64,000 nucleotides of DNA from JBALVT01 sp045110675 (GCA_045110675.1 JBGCGJ010000006.1:186001-250000); one strand, 5' to 3'. Shown: positions 8,515 to 18,658, counted from the first letter of the stretch. A program made the numbers and translations. Notes: generated by a model not told the origin, from the letters alone.

Positions 8515-9639
8515 TCAGCGACGAATATAACCGCCATCGCATCGCTCTATCAGTTGTTCAACTTCCAGATCAGACAAGGCGGAGAGAACAGCCGAGACGG
8601 CGAGAGCACTGTGCTGAGCAAGCTCATCAACACTAATCGACTCACTGCCGACTAAGCCCAAGACCTGTTTCGCCGTATGATTAAGATCGGCAGTAGTAAT
8701 CGCTGTGTCTTCGCAATTTACAGCCAGCTCTTTTTGGCATTGATAGAGCGGGCCAAGCTCCTCGAGAATATCGTCGATATCTTGGACCATCTTCACACCC
8801 TGGCGAATCAGCCCCAGGCAACCCAATCCCTCGGGATGAAAAATCGACCAGGGAAGCGCAAACACCTCTCGCCCCTGCTCCATGGCAGTGCGCGCAGTGA
8901 TCAGCGAGCCGCTTCGCAATGCCGCCTCAACCACAAGTATGCCCAACGACAAACCACTGATGATTCGGTTTCGCTTGGGAAATCGATAGGGTAGCGGCTT
9001 GCAACCCGGTGGAAATTCGCTGAGCAAGCAGCCAGATTCCACAATGTCCTGCGCAATGAGGCGATGACGAGCCGGATAAATGATATCCAAACCACTGGCC
9101 ATCACAGCAATAGTTTTACCGCCGGCATCCAATGCGGCCCGATGAGCGGCGTAATCAATACCCAGCGCCAACCCACTGCAAACATGCATTTGCGATCTGA
9201 CAATATCTGCGCTCAAGTAGCTCGCTGCCCGAACACCATGCGGGCTGGCTTTTCGCGAGCCGACAATACCCAATTGGGCTTGCTGCAGAAGAGCTGCATC
9301 ACCCGACGCATAAAGAATGGGAGGCGGGTCGTAAAGTTCGCGGAGAAGACATGGATAGTGCGGATCTCCCAGGGAGATCACCTGCCCTCCGATCCTTTCC
9401 AGGGTATGTAGCTGCCAATCCAACTGAGCGGCCGCGGTGTTAGACAGTCCCCGCTGCTGAATAGTCGTGGCCGCCTGCACAGCTTCAGTATCCGCCCCAT
9501 GCAAACGCCACTTAGCCGCCGGAGAATCCCAAATGTTAGCCGCAGAACCGTGTTCCAGAAAAAGCCTGGCCAGAGGAATATCGCCAAGCGAGGGGAGGCT
9601 GTGCAACTGTAAGCACAACCGAGCTTCTATAACATCCAT
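8515..9639 (-). CDS. dprA: DNA processing protein DprA (Smf)
   Basis: Binds incoming single-stranded DNA and loads RecA during natural transformation. 374 aa. An N-terminal helical region (1-75) precedes the Rossmann-like DprA core: GIVGSRKASPHG near 127, SGLALGIDYAAHRAAL near 154, VMASGLDIIYPARH and RSGSLITARTA. A C-terminal winged-helix (DML1-like) module covers about 305-374. ATG at 9639 has an AAGG ribosome site. Located between the LysM gene and purE-tsaC as in Pseudomonas. Other competence genes are not in the window. Confidence 0.93.
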   Translation of the reverse strand: MDVIEARLCLQLHSLPSLGDIPLARLFLEHGSAANIWDSPAAKWRLHGADTEAVQAATTIQQRGLSNTAAAQLDWQLHTLERIGGQVISLGDPHYPCLLRELYDPPPILYASGDAALLQQAQLGIVGSRKASPHGVRAASYLSADIVRSQMHVCSGLALGIDYAAHRAALDAGGKTIAVMASGLDIIYPARHRLIAQDIVESGCLLSEFPPGCKPLPYRFPKRNRIISGLSLGILVVEAALRSGSLITARTAMEQGREVFALPWSIFHPEGLGCLGLIRQGVKMVQDIDDILEELGPLYQCQKELAVNCEDTAITTADLNHTAKQVLGLVGSESISVDELAQHSALAVSAVLSALSDLEVEQLIERCDGGYIRR

Positions 9640-9771
9640 ACATCATCCTTGACGTAATGTCTGATTGAACCGATCTAGTAAGTAAGGAGTGAGACCGCTT
9701 CCTTGCGGCTCAACTGCTAGCTCGTTACTGATCTAAGTAAACACACTGCCGTAAAAAAACCCGACAAATAC

Positions 9772-10803
9772 TTAGGGGTTTCTAACTTTGTCCAAAATTT
9801 TGAGTGGCCGATTAGCTTTTAACACAATCGCATAGCTGGCTTTATCGAAGATCTCGAAAACCATCAGCAAGCCAGCGCGGGTATCAGGCAACATCACTTG
9901 CTCTTTGGCAATTTTGTCGTATACGACCTCTCCCGTTTGGTAAATGGCCAATACATTGCCGATTTCCAATCCCTCACGACTGCCACGATTTAGCACCACA
10001 ATGTCGGTGGTACCAATTTGGCTGACGCCGCCATCGACCGCGATCATAAACCCATCAACGATTTCCTGACTGGGTGCACGGGGTTGAAAGGTAGCATCCA
10101 AAATTCGTTCCTCATTGGGAAGCAGGCGGTCTGCAATCCGCACCTCTTCAGCCACTCGCGTGACTTCCAGCTCCACAACGTCATCTCCATTGGGGCTTAG
10201 CAGCTGAGCATTGCCGATATCACGCGCCTGGTGGCCGAGCACCTCGGCGGTAATGGGGTCGCGATAGATATCGCCCTGGCGAAACACACCGTAGGCCCGC
10301 TCACCGTCCGGGAAAGGACCACGGCCAAAGATGCGGTCCCCCGGCGCGCTGATCAGATGTTTCTGAGCGCCAGCAACTACATAGGCCGATTGATTCAAAT
10401 CATCAGCGCCCAAAATTCGGTGGCGCTGCAAAAACGCACCAATCTCATCCAGAGGAATAGCGGGAATGGCAAGATCCAGCCCGGTGACTCGCATGTTGGG
10501 GGCCAACTTCACATCGCGCCCACGCTTCACTCGCAAACGCGGGCGACCGTCGACCCAAACGAGATAAAGTGTGTCGCCAGGAAATATAAGATGAGGGTTA
10601 TCGATCTGAGGATTTACATCCCACAATTCAGGCCACAGCCAGGGTTCTTGCAGGTACATACCCGAAATGCCCCACAGCGTATCTCCCTTTTTAACGATAT
10701 ATGTCTCGGGAAGATTGTCCTGTAATGCCACCGCTGCTTGTGTCACACCGCTGAACAGCAGCGACATCAACAATACAAACACCGATATTGATTTAGTTTT
10801 CAT
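9772..10803 (-). CDS. Secreted LysM peptidoglycan-binding protein
   Basis: 343-aa exported protein with an N-terminal signal peptide (MKTKSISVFVLLMSLLFSGVT, cleavage probably after TQA near 23) and one LysM domain (about 34-82: ETYIVKKGDTLWGISGMYL through DTLYLVW). The rest is a beta-rich region with no motif I recognise. It matches the LysM gene found next to dprA and divergent from def in Pseudomonas. Its role is probably in the cell wall; no enzyme motif is visible. Confidence 0.9.
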   Translation of the reverse strand: MKTKSISVFVLLMSLLFSGVTQAAVALQDNLPETYIVKKGDTLWGISGMYLQEPWLWPELWDVNPQIDNPHLIFPGDTLYLVWVDGRPRLRVKRGRDVKLAPNMRVTGLDLAIPAIPLDEIGAFLQRHRILGADDLNQSAYVVAGAQKHLISAPGDRIFGRGPFPDGERAYGVFRQGDIYRDPITAEVLGHQARDIGNAQLLSPNGDDVVELEVTRVAEEVRIADRLLPNEERILDATFQPRAPSQEIVDGFMIAVDGGVSQIGTTDIVVLNRGSREGLEIGNVLAIYQTGEVVYDKIAKEQVMLPDTRAGLLMVFEIFDKASYAIVLKANRPLKILDKVRNP

Positions 10804-10957
10804 TTTTGTGATCCCACGTCGCCCTGATTATTATCTGTCTGAGGTGCGCCCAACCTCTACAGTACATTTAATATTTTTTAGCGCAGGTGCCCCATTCATC
10901 TGTCCCACGCACTACACATCTCTACCATGCCGCTGGGCAGCACAGTCGCACTGACTG

Positions 10958-10963
10958 TATAAT
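10958..10963 (+). promoter_or_regulatory. Candidate -10 box upstream of def
   Basis: Perfect TATAAT in the divergent LysM/def gap, about 100 bases before the def ATG. No good -35 hexamer is visible at 16-18 bases. Confidence 0.4.
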
Positions 10964-11066
10964 AGACACAGTTTGCGATGGCAGATTGCCTCTGGCAAGC
11001 CAATTGTTATTAATTCACGCAGGCAAATTCGGCCATCACCACCTCGAAAAAGGGCATATTTACGCC

Positions 11067-11573
11067 ATGGCAGTACTAGAAATACTGGAATTCCCCGACT
11101 CCCGGCTACGCACCAAAGCGAAGCCCGTCAAGCAGGTAACAGATCGCATACGCTCTCTGATAGACGATATGTTTGAAACCATGTACGCCGCGCCGGGTAT
11201 AGGCTTGGCGGCATCGCAAATTAATGTACACGAACGCTTCCTGGTAATTGACATCTCCGAAGACAAAAGCGATCCACTGGTTTTCATCAATCCGGAAATC
11301 ACCGTCTTAGACCCCGAATTGGGGGAATATGATGAGGGATGCTTGTCTATTCCCGGTTTCTACGAAACCGTCTGCCGGCCGAGAAGAATTTCGGTAACAG
11401 CACTGGATCGCGAGGGTGCTAGCTTCACCCGGGAGTTAGACGGACTATTGGCGATATGCCTACAACATGAAATAGACCATCTCGATGGCAAACTATTTGT
11501 CGACTATATCTCTTCCTTGAAACGACAGCGAATCCGCAAAAAGCTTGAAAAAAGCCATCGACAGCGGGCCTAA
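11067..11573 (+). CDS. def: Peptide deformylase
   Basis: Removes the formyl group from nascent N-terminal methionine, at the ribosome. 168 aa, as in E. coli. The three signature motifs are present: GIGLAASQ near 45, EGCLSIP near 89 (metal cysteine) and HEIDHLDG near 132 (HExxH metal histidines). The ATG at 11067 is preceded by AGGG. The frame is open 60 codons upstream but those residues are unrelated. First gene of def-fmt-rsmB-trkA-trkH; fmt starts 6 bases after its stop. Confidence 0.96.
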   Translation: MAVLEILEFPDSRLRTKAKPVKQVTDRIRSLIDDMFETMYAAPGIGLAASQINVHERFLVIDISEDKSDPLVFINPEITVLDPELGEYDEGCLSIPGFYETVCRPRRISVTALDREGASFTRELDGLLAICLQHEIDHLDGKLFVDYISSLKRQRIRKKLEKSHRQRA

Positions 11574-11579
11574 AACCCA

Positions 11580-12539
11580 ATGCCTAACACTCCCTTGCGC
11601 ATTGTTTTTGCCGGCACACCCGATTTCGCGGCACTGCACCTAAAAGCCCTGTTTGAGAGCAATCACAAAGTCGTGGCGGTTTACACTCAACCTGACCGGC
11701 CGGCCGGGCGAGGCAAAAAACTGCACGCCAGCCCAGTCAAACAACTCGCAGCCTCACACAATATACCGGTGTTCCAACCAGAAACGCTCAAATATGACGG
11801 TGCAGTAGAGCAACTATCAGCCATCGGAGCCGACGTCATGGTAGTCGTGGCCTACGGGTTGATACTCCCGCAGGCGATTCTGGACACACCGCGACTAGGC
11901 TGCCTCAATGTGCACGGCTCTCTACTTCCACGCTGGCGCGGGGCCGCACCTATTCAGCGGGCTATCGAAGCGGGTGACGAGAAAAGTGGTGTCACTATAA
12001 TGCAAATGGATGCCGGGCTCGACACTGGCGATATGCTGGCGATTGCCGAGTGTCCGATTGGACCAGACACCAGTTCAGCAAGCCTCCATGATGACTTAGC
12101 GAAGCTAGGGGCCCCACTTTTAGTCGAGGTGCTTGATGATTTAGCTGAGTATTTGTCCAATGCCATAGTGCAGGACGACTCAAAGGCCACCTATGCCCAC
12201 AAGATCTCAAAGTCTGAAGGACAGATAGACTGGCAACAAAGTGCAACGACTATTGCCAGAGCAGTGCGAGCATTCAATCCCTTTCCGGTTTGCTTTACGA
12301 CCCTGGGTGAACAGCGCTTAAAAATCTGGGAGGCGAAGATTATTGCCACAGATGGCCCTGGAAAAGAGCCAGGTACAATCGTCACCGCCAGTCGAGAGGG
12401 TATTGTGATTTCCTGCGGACAAGACCAGCTCAGGGTAAACGCGGCCCAGCTACCCGGTGGTAAAATTTTATCAGCGGAGCAGTTAATGAGCGGAAAAAGT
12501 GAGTGGTTTACGCCGGGTACACGCCTGGGCAGCAGCTGA
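11580..12539 (+). CDS. fmt: Methionyl-tRNA formyltransferase
   Basis: Transfers formyl from 10-formyl-THF to Met-tRNAfMet, producing the substrate that Def later deformylates. 319 aa. Seen: FAGTPDFAALHLKAL at the N-terminus, the QPDRPAGRG loop, the catalytic NVHGSLLPRWRGAAPIQRAI block near 105 and the MDAGLDTGDML aspartate motif. The C-terminal OB-like domain occupies about 205-310. Its stop overlaps the rsmB start (TGATG). Confidence 0.96.
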   Translation: MPNTPLRIVFAGTPDFAALHLKALFESNHKVVAVYTQPDRPAGRGKKLHASPVKQLAASHNIPVFQPETLKYDGAVEQLSAIGADVMVVVAYGLILPQAILDTPRLGCLNVHGSLLPRWRGAAPIQRAIEAGDEKSGVTIMQMDAGLDTGDMLAIAECPIGPDTSSASLHDDLAKLGAPLLVEVLDDLAEYLSNAIVQDDSKATYAHKISKSEGQIDWQQSATTIARAVRAFNPFPVCFTTLGEQRLKIWEAKIIATDGPGKEPGTIVTASREGIVISCGQDQLRVNAAQLPGGKILSAEQLMSGKSEWFTPGTRLGSS

Positions 12540-13834
12540 TGGCACTCGACGCCCGGGCAGCTTCTGCCAGCATTATTCATCAGGTCATCGCGGGTAAGTC
12601 CCTCAATCAAGTCATGCCTGCAGCACTGTCCAAGGTCGCGGCGCGAGACCGCGGGTTGGTACAACAGTTGTGCTATGGGACATTGCGACAACAACCTCGC
12701 CTCGATGCCCTATTGAATCAACTGTTGGACAAGCCGATGCGCGCCAAAGATCGCGACGTATTCGCATTGCTACTCTTGGGTCTTTATCAATTGGATGGCA
12801 TGCGTGTTCCCGATCACGCCGCCGTCGCCGAAACCGTGGGCGCCTCCAGGGCCCTGAAGAAACCCTGGGCCAAGGGCTTAATCAACGCCCTGCTACGCCG
12901 CTTTCTCAGAGAACGTGAAGCACTGACCGAGAATCTTGATAACGCCGCCCAAAACGCTCACCCCCAGTGGTTATTTCAGAAAATAAATGATCAATGGCCA
13001 GGGCAGGCCACGTCGATTGTTAAGGCCAACAACACTCAGCCTCCAATGTCATTGCGAGTCAATGCACTGAACACCACAGCACCTATTTATCTCAAGCGCA
13101 TCGCCGATGAGGGCATAGCTGCATCACTATGCGAACATTCACCCTGCGGGATACGCCTGGATCAGCCCATGGATGTCGCCCTAATCCCAGGATTTGCCGA
13201 GGGGGACGTTAGCGTACAGGACGAGGCGGCACAGATTGCCGCGCTACTGTTGGACGCTCAACCGGGAGAGCGAATACTCGATGCATGCTCGGCTCCGGGT
13301 GGAAAAGCCTGCCATATTTTAGAAACTCAACCCGAGTTGGCTGAGTTGGTCGCCGCTGACTTAGACGAACAGCGGCTGATCAAAGTTTCGGAAAACCTGC
13401 AACGGCTAAAGCTGACAGCGACGACGCAATGCCTTGACGCGGCCAACCCCGAAGAAATCTTTGAGCCTGCGTCTTTCGATCGAATACTGGTGGATGCGCC
13501 GTGCTCTGCCAGCGGCGTCATTCGAAGACATCCCGACGTCAAAGTTCTTCGAAGAGCAACAGACATAACCGAGATGGCGGCGCAGCAGTTGCAGATTCTC
13601 AAGGGATTGTGGCCACTGCTAAAACCTGGCGGAAAGCTGCTATACGCAACCTGTTCCATTTTTGAAGAAGAAAACAGCGAAGTCGTGGAGAAATTTTTAC
13701 AAAGCTGTTCCGATGCGTCCTACGAGGAGGGCGTAGAAAGCGCTTTAAATCGGCTACGCTTTGGCAGGCAATTGCTACCCGACCCCAATGGCGGTGACGG
13801 ATTATTCTATGCCATGATTCGAAAACAAAACTAA
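12539..13834 (+). CDS. rsmB: 16S rRNA m5C967 methyltransferase
   Basis: Methylates C967 of 16S rRNA with SAM. 431 aa: an N-terminal NusB-like RNA-binding domain (1-140) and a C-terminal Rossmann methyltransferase domain. Seen: SAM motif DACSAPGGKA near 243, DAPCSASGVIRRHPDVK near 310 and the second cysteine motif ATCSIF near 357. ATG at 12539 overlaps the fmt stop, which argues for translational coupling; an upstream in-frame GTG at 12503 lies inside fmt and is less likely. Confidence 0.95.
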   Translation: MALDARAASASIIHQVIAGKSLNQVMPAALSKVAARDRGLVQQLCYGTLRQQPRLDALLNQLLDKPMRAKDRDVFALLLLGLYQLDGMRVPDHAAVAETVGASRALKKPWAKGLINALLRRFLREREALTENLDNAAQNAHPQWLFQKINDQWPGQATSIVKANNTQPPMSLRVNALNTTAPIYLKRIADEGIAASLCEHSPCGIRLDQPMDVALIPGFAEGDVSVQDEAAQIAALLLDAQPGERILDACSAPGGKACHILETQPELAELVAADLDEQRLIKVSENLQRLKLTATTQCLDAANPEEIFEPASFDRILVDAPCSASGVIRRHPDVKVLRRATDITEMAAQQLQILKGLWPLLKPGGKLLYATCSIFEEENSEVVEKFLQSCSDASYEEGVESALNRLRFGRQLLPDPNGGDGLFYAMIRKQN

Positions 13835-13940
13835 CAAGCGGCAAGCTTCAAGCAATGTGCACAATTTCGCCCTGTGGGTACTTACATTCAATTCAAGATT
13901 TCATTATGGTGCATGGGTACTCACCACAGTTGCTCGGTCT

Positions 13941-15317
13941 ATGAAGATCATCATTCTTGGCGCGGGCCAAGTCGGCAGGGCGCTCGCTGAAAGCCTGGCT
14001 GATGAGAAGAACGATATTACGGTCGTAGACATCGACGGCGACAGACTTCGCTCCCTGCAAGACAAGTTTGATATCGGCATTGTCGTCGGTGAAGCCTCTC
14101 ACCCCAATACCCTACTAAAAGCGGGTGCGGAAGATGCTGAGATGCTGGTCGCAGTGACCAACAGCGACGAAATCAACATGATGGCCTGCCAGGTAGCGCA
14201 TTCTCTGTTCAGCACGCCGACCAAAATATCCCGAGTTCGATCTCCGAATTATCTGGCCTATCAAGAGCAAATATTTAACAGTGAAAACATTCCTGTCGAC
14301 GTCATTATTGGTCCCGAACAGCTCGTCACCAACAATATACGTCAGCTGATCAGCAATCCGGGTGCGCTGCAAGTCGTCGATTTTGCAGAGGGAAGAGTGC
14401 AGCTCGTAGCGGTAAAAGCCTATTACGGCGGCCCAATAGTGGGACATGAACTACGGGATATTCGAAAACATATGCCCAAAGTCGACACCCGAGTTGCGGC
14501 AATTTTTCGACACGACAGGCCCATCATTCCCGAGGGTGACACGGTAGTGGAAGCGGATGATGAAGTGTTCTTCATTGCTGCAAAGCAGAATATCCGCAAA
14601 GTAATGTCGGAAATGCGCAAGGTCGATAAGCCTTACAAACGCGTCATGATCGCCGGAGGGGGAAACATCGGCGCAACACTGGCTCTGGCCATCGAAGAAG
14701 ACTATCAGGTTAAAGTCATAGAAAAATCCTACTCGCGCTGCCGAGTGTTATCAGAGCGTTTAAAGCACAGCATTGTACTCAATGGCAGTGCATCGGAGCC
14801 GGCTCTTCTGTCCGCTGAAAACATCGAAGCCAACGATGTCTTTTGCGCCCTAACCAACAATGACGAATCGAATATCATGATGTCGATGCTGGCAAAACGC
14901 ATGGGCGCCAAGAAGGTGATTACCTTAATTTCCAATCCCGCCTATGCGGACTTGGTTGGCGGTGAAATCGATATTGCAATTTCCCCCCAACAGATAACCA
15001 TTGGCAGTTTGCTCACCCATGTTCGTCGCGGCGATATTAGCAATGTCCATTCTCTGCGCAGAGGTGCTGCAGAAGCTATCGAAATGATCGCCCACGGAGA
15101 CGCCTACTCGTCGAAAGTAGTCGGCAGAAGACTGGACGAAATTTCACTGCCGGAAGGCGTCACCATCGGCGCCATTGTGCGCGACGAAGAAGTGCTAATT
15201 GCACACGGCCACATCGTGGTGGAAACTGACGACCACGTCATATTGTTTCTGGTAGACAGCCGCAAAATTTCTCAGGTGGAGAAGCTGTTTGTGGTTGGAT
15301 TCGGGTTCTTTTCCTAG
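13941..15317 (+). CDS. trkA: Trk potassium uptake NAD-binding regulator
   Basis: Peripheral membrane RCK protein that binds NAD(H)/nucleotides and gates TrkH. 458 aa, equal to E. coli TrkA, with two RCK-N/RCK-C repeats. The two dinucleotide motifs are ILGAGQVGRALAESL near the start and IAGGGNIGATLALAI near 238. Starting at ATG 13941 gives the canonical MKIIILGAGQVG opening; upstream codons back to 13857 are not conserved. Followed 9 bases later by trkH. Confidence 0.96.
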   Translation: MKIIILGAGQVGRALAESLADEKNDITVVDIDGDRLRSLQDKFDIGIVVGEASHPNTLLKAGAEDAEMLVAVTNSDEINMMACQVAHSLFSTPTKISRVRSPNYLAYQEQIFNSENIPVDVIIGPEQLVTNNIRQLISNPGALQVVDFAEGRVQLVAVKAYYGGPIVGHELRDIRKHMPKVDTRVAAIFRHDRPIIPEGDTVVEADDEVFFIAAKQNIRKVMSEMRKVDKPYKRVMIAGGGNIGATLALAIEEDYQVKVIEKSYSRCRVLSERLKHSIVLNGSASEPALLSAENIEANDVFCALTNNDESNIMMSMLAKRMGAKKVITLISNPAYADLVGGEIDIAISPQQITIGSLLTHVRRGDISNVHSLRRGAAEAIEMIAHGDAYSSKVVGRRLDEISLPEGVTIGAIVRDEEVLIAHGHIVVETDDHVILFLVDSRKISQVEKLFVVGFGFFS

Positions 15318-15326
15318 GAGTCGGAC

Positions 15327-16775
15327 ATGCATCTGTCTATCTCCATGCGGGTCCTCGGTATGCTACTAATGCTGTTCAGCAGTGCCATGGTGGTTCCGCT
15401 GGTGATGGCCCTGCTCGCGAATGACGAAACTATCACCGGATTCCTTTCCGCTCTGGCCATAACCTTTTTCTCTGGCTTGTTAATGTGGGCACCGGTGAGA
15501 AACACTCGCCACGAACTGAGAATTCGCGACGGCTTTCTCATCACGTCTTTGTTCTGGACCGTACTAGGTATTTATGGAGCGCTTCCCTTCGCCCTGAACG
15601 CGGAGTTGGGATTGACTCCTACGGAGGCGATATTCGAATCGATTTCTGGCCTGACCACGACCGGCGCGACTGTGATTGTCGGCCTGGACTCACTGCCGAA
15701 ATCCATTTTGATATACCGTCAAATACTCCAGTGGATGGGTGGTATAGGCATCGTGGTTGTCGCCGTGGCGGTATTGCCCATGCTCGGCATCGGCGGTATG
15801 CAACTGTATCGGGCCGAAAGCCCAGGCCCTTCCAAAGACAGCAAACTGACCCCGAGAATTACCGAGACGGCCAAAGCTCTGTTTATGGTTTATCTGGCGC
15901 TCACACTAGCCTGCGCGCTGGCTTACTACGCTGCCGGAATGAGCGGCTTTGACGCCATCGCCCACTCTTTTTCAACCGTCGCGATCGGCGGATTTTCTAC
16001 CCACGATGCCAGTATGGGTTATTTTGAAAGCGACACGATACTGATGATTTGCAGCGTGTTTATGGTCATCTCCGCCGTCAATTTCGGACTGCACTTCATG
16101 GCCTGGCGTCGTCGGTCACTGTTGATATATCAAAAGGATTCTGAGACTAATTTTTTCCTGTTCGTGCTTACAGCCGGTGTCATTGTCACCTGCAGCTATC
16201 TCTATATAAGTGGTACGCTCAATGGCAGCGAAAGTTTCTCCCACGGCTTGTTTCAAGCAATATCGATAACCACCACCACCGGATTTGCCACCCAGAACTT
16301 TGCCTCTTGGCCGACGTTTTTGCCAATCATGCTGTTGATGTTTTCCTTCATGGGCGGTTGTGTGGGCTCGACAGGGGGAGGCATCAAAGCTATGCGCCTG
16401 ATGTTAATCTACAAGCAGGGCTTGAGAGAACTGAAACAACTGGTTCACCCCCAGGCCGTGATACCCCTCAAGATTGGCAAGCGCCGGGTGGATGCTGCAG
16501 TGGTCAGTGCTGTATGGAGTTTTTTTGCGGTTTACATGGGAGCGTTCATCTTTATTCTGCTGGTACTACTGGCAACAGGGCTGGATTTCACCACTGCATT
16601 TTCAGCTGTAACGGCTTCGCTGAATAATCTGGGCCCGGGCTTGGGTGAGGTTGCAAGCCATTACGGTACCATCAATGAACCTGCAAAAGCGGTGCTTTGT
16701 TTAGCGATGTTGCTGGGACGACTAGAGGTGTTCACTCTGTTAGTGCTGTTCACTCCAATGTTCTGGCGCCCTTAG
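15327..16775 (+). CDS. trkH: Trk potassium uptake channel subunit
   Basis: Inner-membrane K+ channel subunit, 482 aa (E. coli 483). Four pore repeats, with selectivity-filter regions visible as SGLTTTGATV near 110, AIGGFSTHDAS near 218, SITTTTGFATQNF near 312 and TASLNNLGPGLGEV near 430. Strong AGGAG ribosome site before ATG 15327. It pairs with the adjacent trkA. Convergent with djlA. Confidence 0.96.
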   Translation: MHLSISMRVLGMLLMLFSSAMVVPLVMALLANDETITGFLSALAITFFSGLLMWAPVRNTRHELRIRDGFLITSLFWTVLGIYGALPFALNAELGLTPTEAIFESISGLTTTGATVIVGLDSLPKSILIYRQILQWMGGIGIVVVAVAVLPMLGIGGMQLYRAESPGPSKDSKLTPRITETAKALFMVYLALTLACALAYYAAGMSGFDAIAHSFSTVAIGGFSTHDASMGYFESDTILMICSVFMVISAVNFGLHFMAWRRRSLLIYQKDSETNFFLFVLTAGVIVTCSYLYISGTLNGSESFSHGLFQAISITTTTGFATQNFASWPTFLPIMLLMFSFMGGCVGSTGGGIKAMRLMLIYKQGLRELKQLVHPQAVIPLKIGKRRVDAAVVSAVWSFFAVYMGAFIFILLVLLATGLDFTTAFSAVTASLNNLGPGLGEVASHYGTINEPAKAVLCLAMLLGRLEVFTLLVLFTPMFWRP

Positions 16776-16816
16776 TAATTAAATATTAGTACTTGGACAA
16801 TCGAACACAAGCACTT

Positions 16817-17623
16817 TTACGACTTCGCTTGTGCTCTGTATTTGCTAATCATGTCGTAGGCAGCACCAATTTTTTGCGATTTCTCTGTGGCGATTTTAAC
16901 CATCTCGGGAGGCACACCCTTGGCGATCAATTTATCCGGGTGGTTTTCACTCATCAGCTTTCGGTAGGCGCGCTTTAATTCCTTGTCACTGGCACTTTGA
17001 GAGACACCTAGTGCTGAATAGGCCTCTTGCAGAGAGGTGTCAGAACTGGTGAAAGTCCGGGACTGATTGTGAAACGATCCCTGAGACTGTGCCTGTGCCA
17101 TGCGCAGTAACTGCTCCAGCTGACCAGCACTGAAGCCCATGCGTGAAGCAATATCATTTAACGCAACTCGCTCTGCCTCTACCAGTCCGTGATCATCTGC
17201 CAGGGCCATCGAAACGAGGAATGCCAACATCGTTTGTTGAAGATGTTTCTGGGAGCCACATATTTCATTAAAAGCGGTGACGGTTGCCTCAAGCTGAAAA
17301 TCTGCAGCGGAGCCACTGCGGAAAAATTCAATGGCGCGCTTGCGCTGACTACTATCAAGGCCCATCTGCGCAATGAGCTGTTCAGCATGGGAAATTTCGG
17401 ACTCGGAAATTCTCCCATCAACCTTTGCCAGATACCCAAGCAGCAGAAAGTTGGTTGCAAAGAAGCTCTCCTTAATCCGCTCAATATTTTCGGGCGAACC
17501 AAAATTGAAAGTTCGAACCAGGCCTCTGTCAAAACTGTGGCCAATAAACACGCCAATGATCAAGCCAAAAAGGCCGCCGGAGAGCAGGCCAATCAGGCCG
17601 GCAATCACTTTTCCGTAAAACAT
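16817..17623 (-). CDS. djlA: Membrane-anchored J-domain co-chaperone DjlA
   Basis: 268-aa co-chaperone of DnaK anchored by one N-terminal glycine-rich membrane segment (about 6-30, GLIGLLSGGLFGLIIGV). A TerB-like helical domain covers about 52-165 and a C-terminal J domain about 203-265, with the HPD tripeptide in SENHPDKL. This is the DjlA architecture, not a soluble DnaJ. AAGGA ribosome site before ATG 17623. It follows the acyltransferase gene on the minus strand with a 38-base gap. Confidence 0.93.
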   Translation of the reverse strand: MFYGKVIAGLIGLLSGGLFGLIIGVFIGHSFDRGLVRTFNFGSPENIERIKESFFATNFLLLGYLAKVDGRISESEISHAEQLIAQMGLDSSQRKRAIEFFRSGSAADFQLEATVTAFNEICGSQKHLQQTMLAFLVSMALADDHGLVEAERVALNDIASRMGFSAGQLEQLLRMAQAQSQGSFHNQSRTFTSSDTSLQEAYSALGVSQSASDKELKRAYRKLMSENHPDKLIAKGVPPEMVKIATEKSQKIGAAYDMISKYRAQAKS

Positions 17624-17661
17624 CGTATTCCTTTTCGAAATTTACAAGCGCTGAGAACCGC

Positions 17662-18555
17662 TTAAATATTATCGTAGAGGCCTTCACCGTCTCGAGGTCT
17701 GACACGAAACCGTTTGTACTCCCACTGGTATTGTTCGACACAGGATTGCAGCGCCCGTTCAACTCCACGATTCAACGCTGCCAGAGACTTACCAGTATCT
17801 TCATCATAGATCTCTGACTCGGCGGCTTCGTAGTGAATGGCAAATCCACCAGGTACCCTGCGCGCGTGACCAAATACTGCCAGGGCGCCAGTGCGTCGAA
17901 TCATATTGCTGGACAACGTCCCGGTGAAACACTTAACCCCCATAAACTCACTGTTCTGCCCAGAGTTTAAGTCTGACGGAGCCTGATCCGGTAGGATACC
18001 GGAGATTCCTCCGCTCTTTACACATTTAAGCAATTGGGCAAGCCCACGAGAATTGGTGGGCACCAAAGTAGCGCCGCTGGATTGTCTACCACGTTCGATG
18101 AGAGACCCAAGGTCGGCAACCTTTGGCGGTTGATAGAGGGAGACCGTGCGCCCCAGTGTACCCAGGTGCAGGCCAACCACTTCCCAATTGCCCAGGTGAG
18201 GTACCAGCACAATAACACCACGACCTTCAGCTTGAGCCGCCTCAATAAGCTCAACGCCCACGACTTCGGTGATCAAGCTAGCCACGTACCCCCAGGGCTT
18301 TAACCATACATGTCCCATTTCCGTAAAAAGCTCAGCGGTCGATAAAATACTCTGCTTGGCTAATTGCTTTTGCTCTTGAGCAGGCATCCCGGGAAACGCA
18401 GCCGCTATATTGATTTCCGTCACTTTTCGACTGCGACTACCTATCGGCCAATACAGGCGTCCTATCGCCCGCCCGAAAGCACGGGCAGTGTCCAGCGGGA
18501 GCATGGCACAAAGCTGTAACAGGCTTTTGATGAGATGGAACTGGAGGGCTTTCAT
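17662..18555 (-). CDS. Lipid A lauroyl/myristoyl-type acyltransferase
   Basis: LpxL/HtrB-family inner-membrane acyltransferase that adds a secondary acyl chain to lipid A. From ATG 18555 it is 297 aa, with an N-terminal hydrophobic helix. The catalytic HX4(D/E) motif appears as HLGNWE in VLVPHLGNWEVVG, followed by a basic RGRQSSGATLVPT block and GILPDQAP. Pseudomonas also has an htrB paralogue near glyQ, which supports the call; the acyl chain cannot be predicted. Upstream codons to 18651 overlap the glyQ promoter and were excluded. Confidence 0.9.
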   Translation of the reverse strand: MKALQFHLIKSLLQLCAMLPLDTARAFGRAIGRLYWPIGSRSRKVTEINIAAAFPGMPAQEQKQLAKQSILSTAELFTEMGHVWLKPWGYVASLITEVVGVELIEAAQAEGRGVIVLVPHLGNWEVVGLHLGTLGRTVSLYQPPKVADLGSLIERGRQSSGATLVPTNSRGLAQLLKCVKSGGISGILPDQAPSDLNSGQNSEFMGVKCFTGTLSSNMIRRTGALAVFGHARRVPGGFAIHYEAAESEIYDEDTGKSLAALNRGVERALQSCVEQYQWEYKRFRVRPRDGEGLYDNI

Positions 18556-18628
18556 GGCAGAATGTCTGGATTTCCACTTTCGGACAGGTCGAGTACGAAA
18601 GCGCGTATTATGCCGACAAAAGAGCCTG

Positions 18629-18634
18629 TATAAT
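18629..18634 (+). promoter_or_regulatory. Candidate -10 box of glyQS
   Basis: Perfect TATAAT 24 bases before the glyQ ATG, in the divergent gap with the acyltransferase gene. No clear -35 at the right distance. Confidence 0.5.
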
Positions 18635-18658
18635 AGCCAGCTTTTTTGCAATCAGAAA

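Noticed and set aside
16806..16833. CACAAGC/GCTTGTG inverted repeat at the trkH-djlA junction
   Set aside because: Only 7 bp with a 14-base loop, partly inside djlA and no T-run; too weak to call a terminator.
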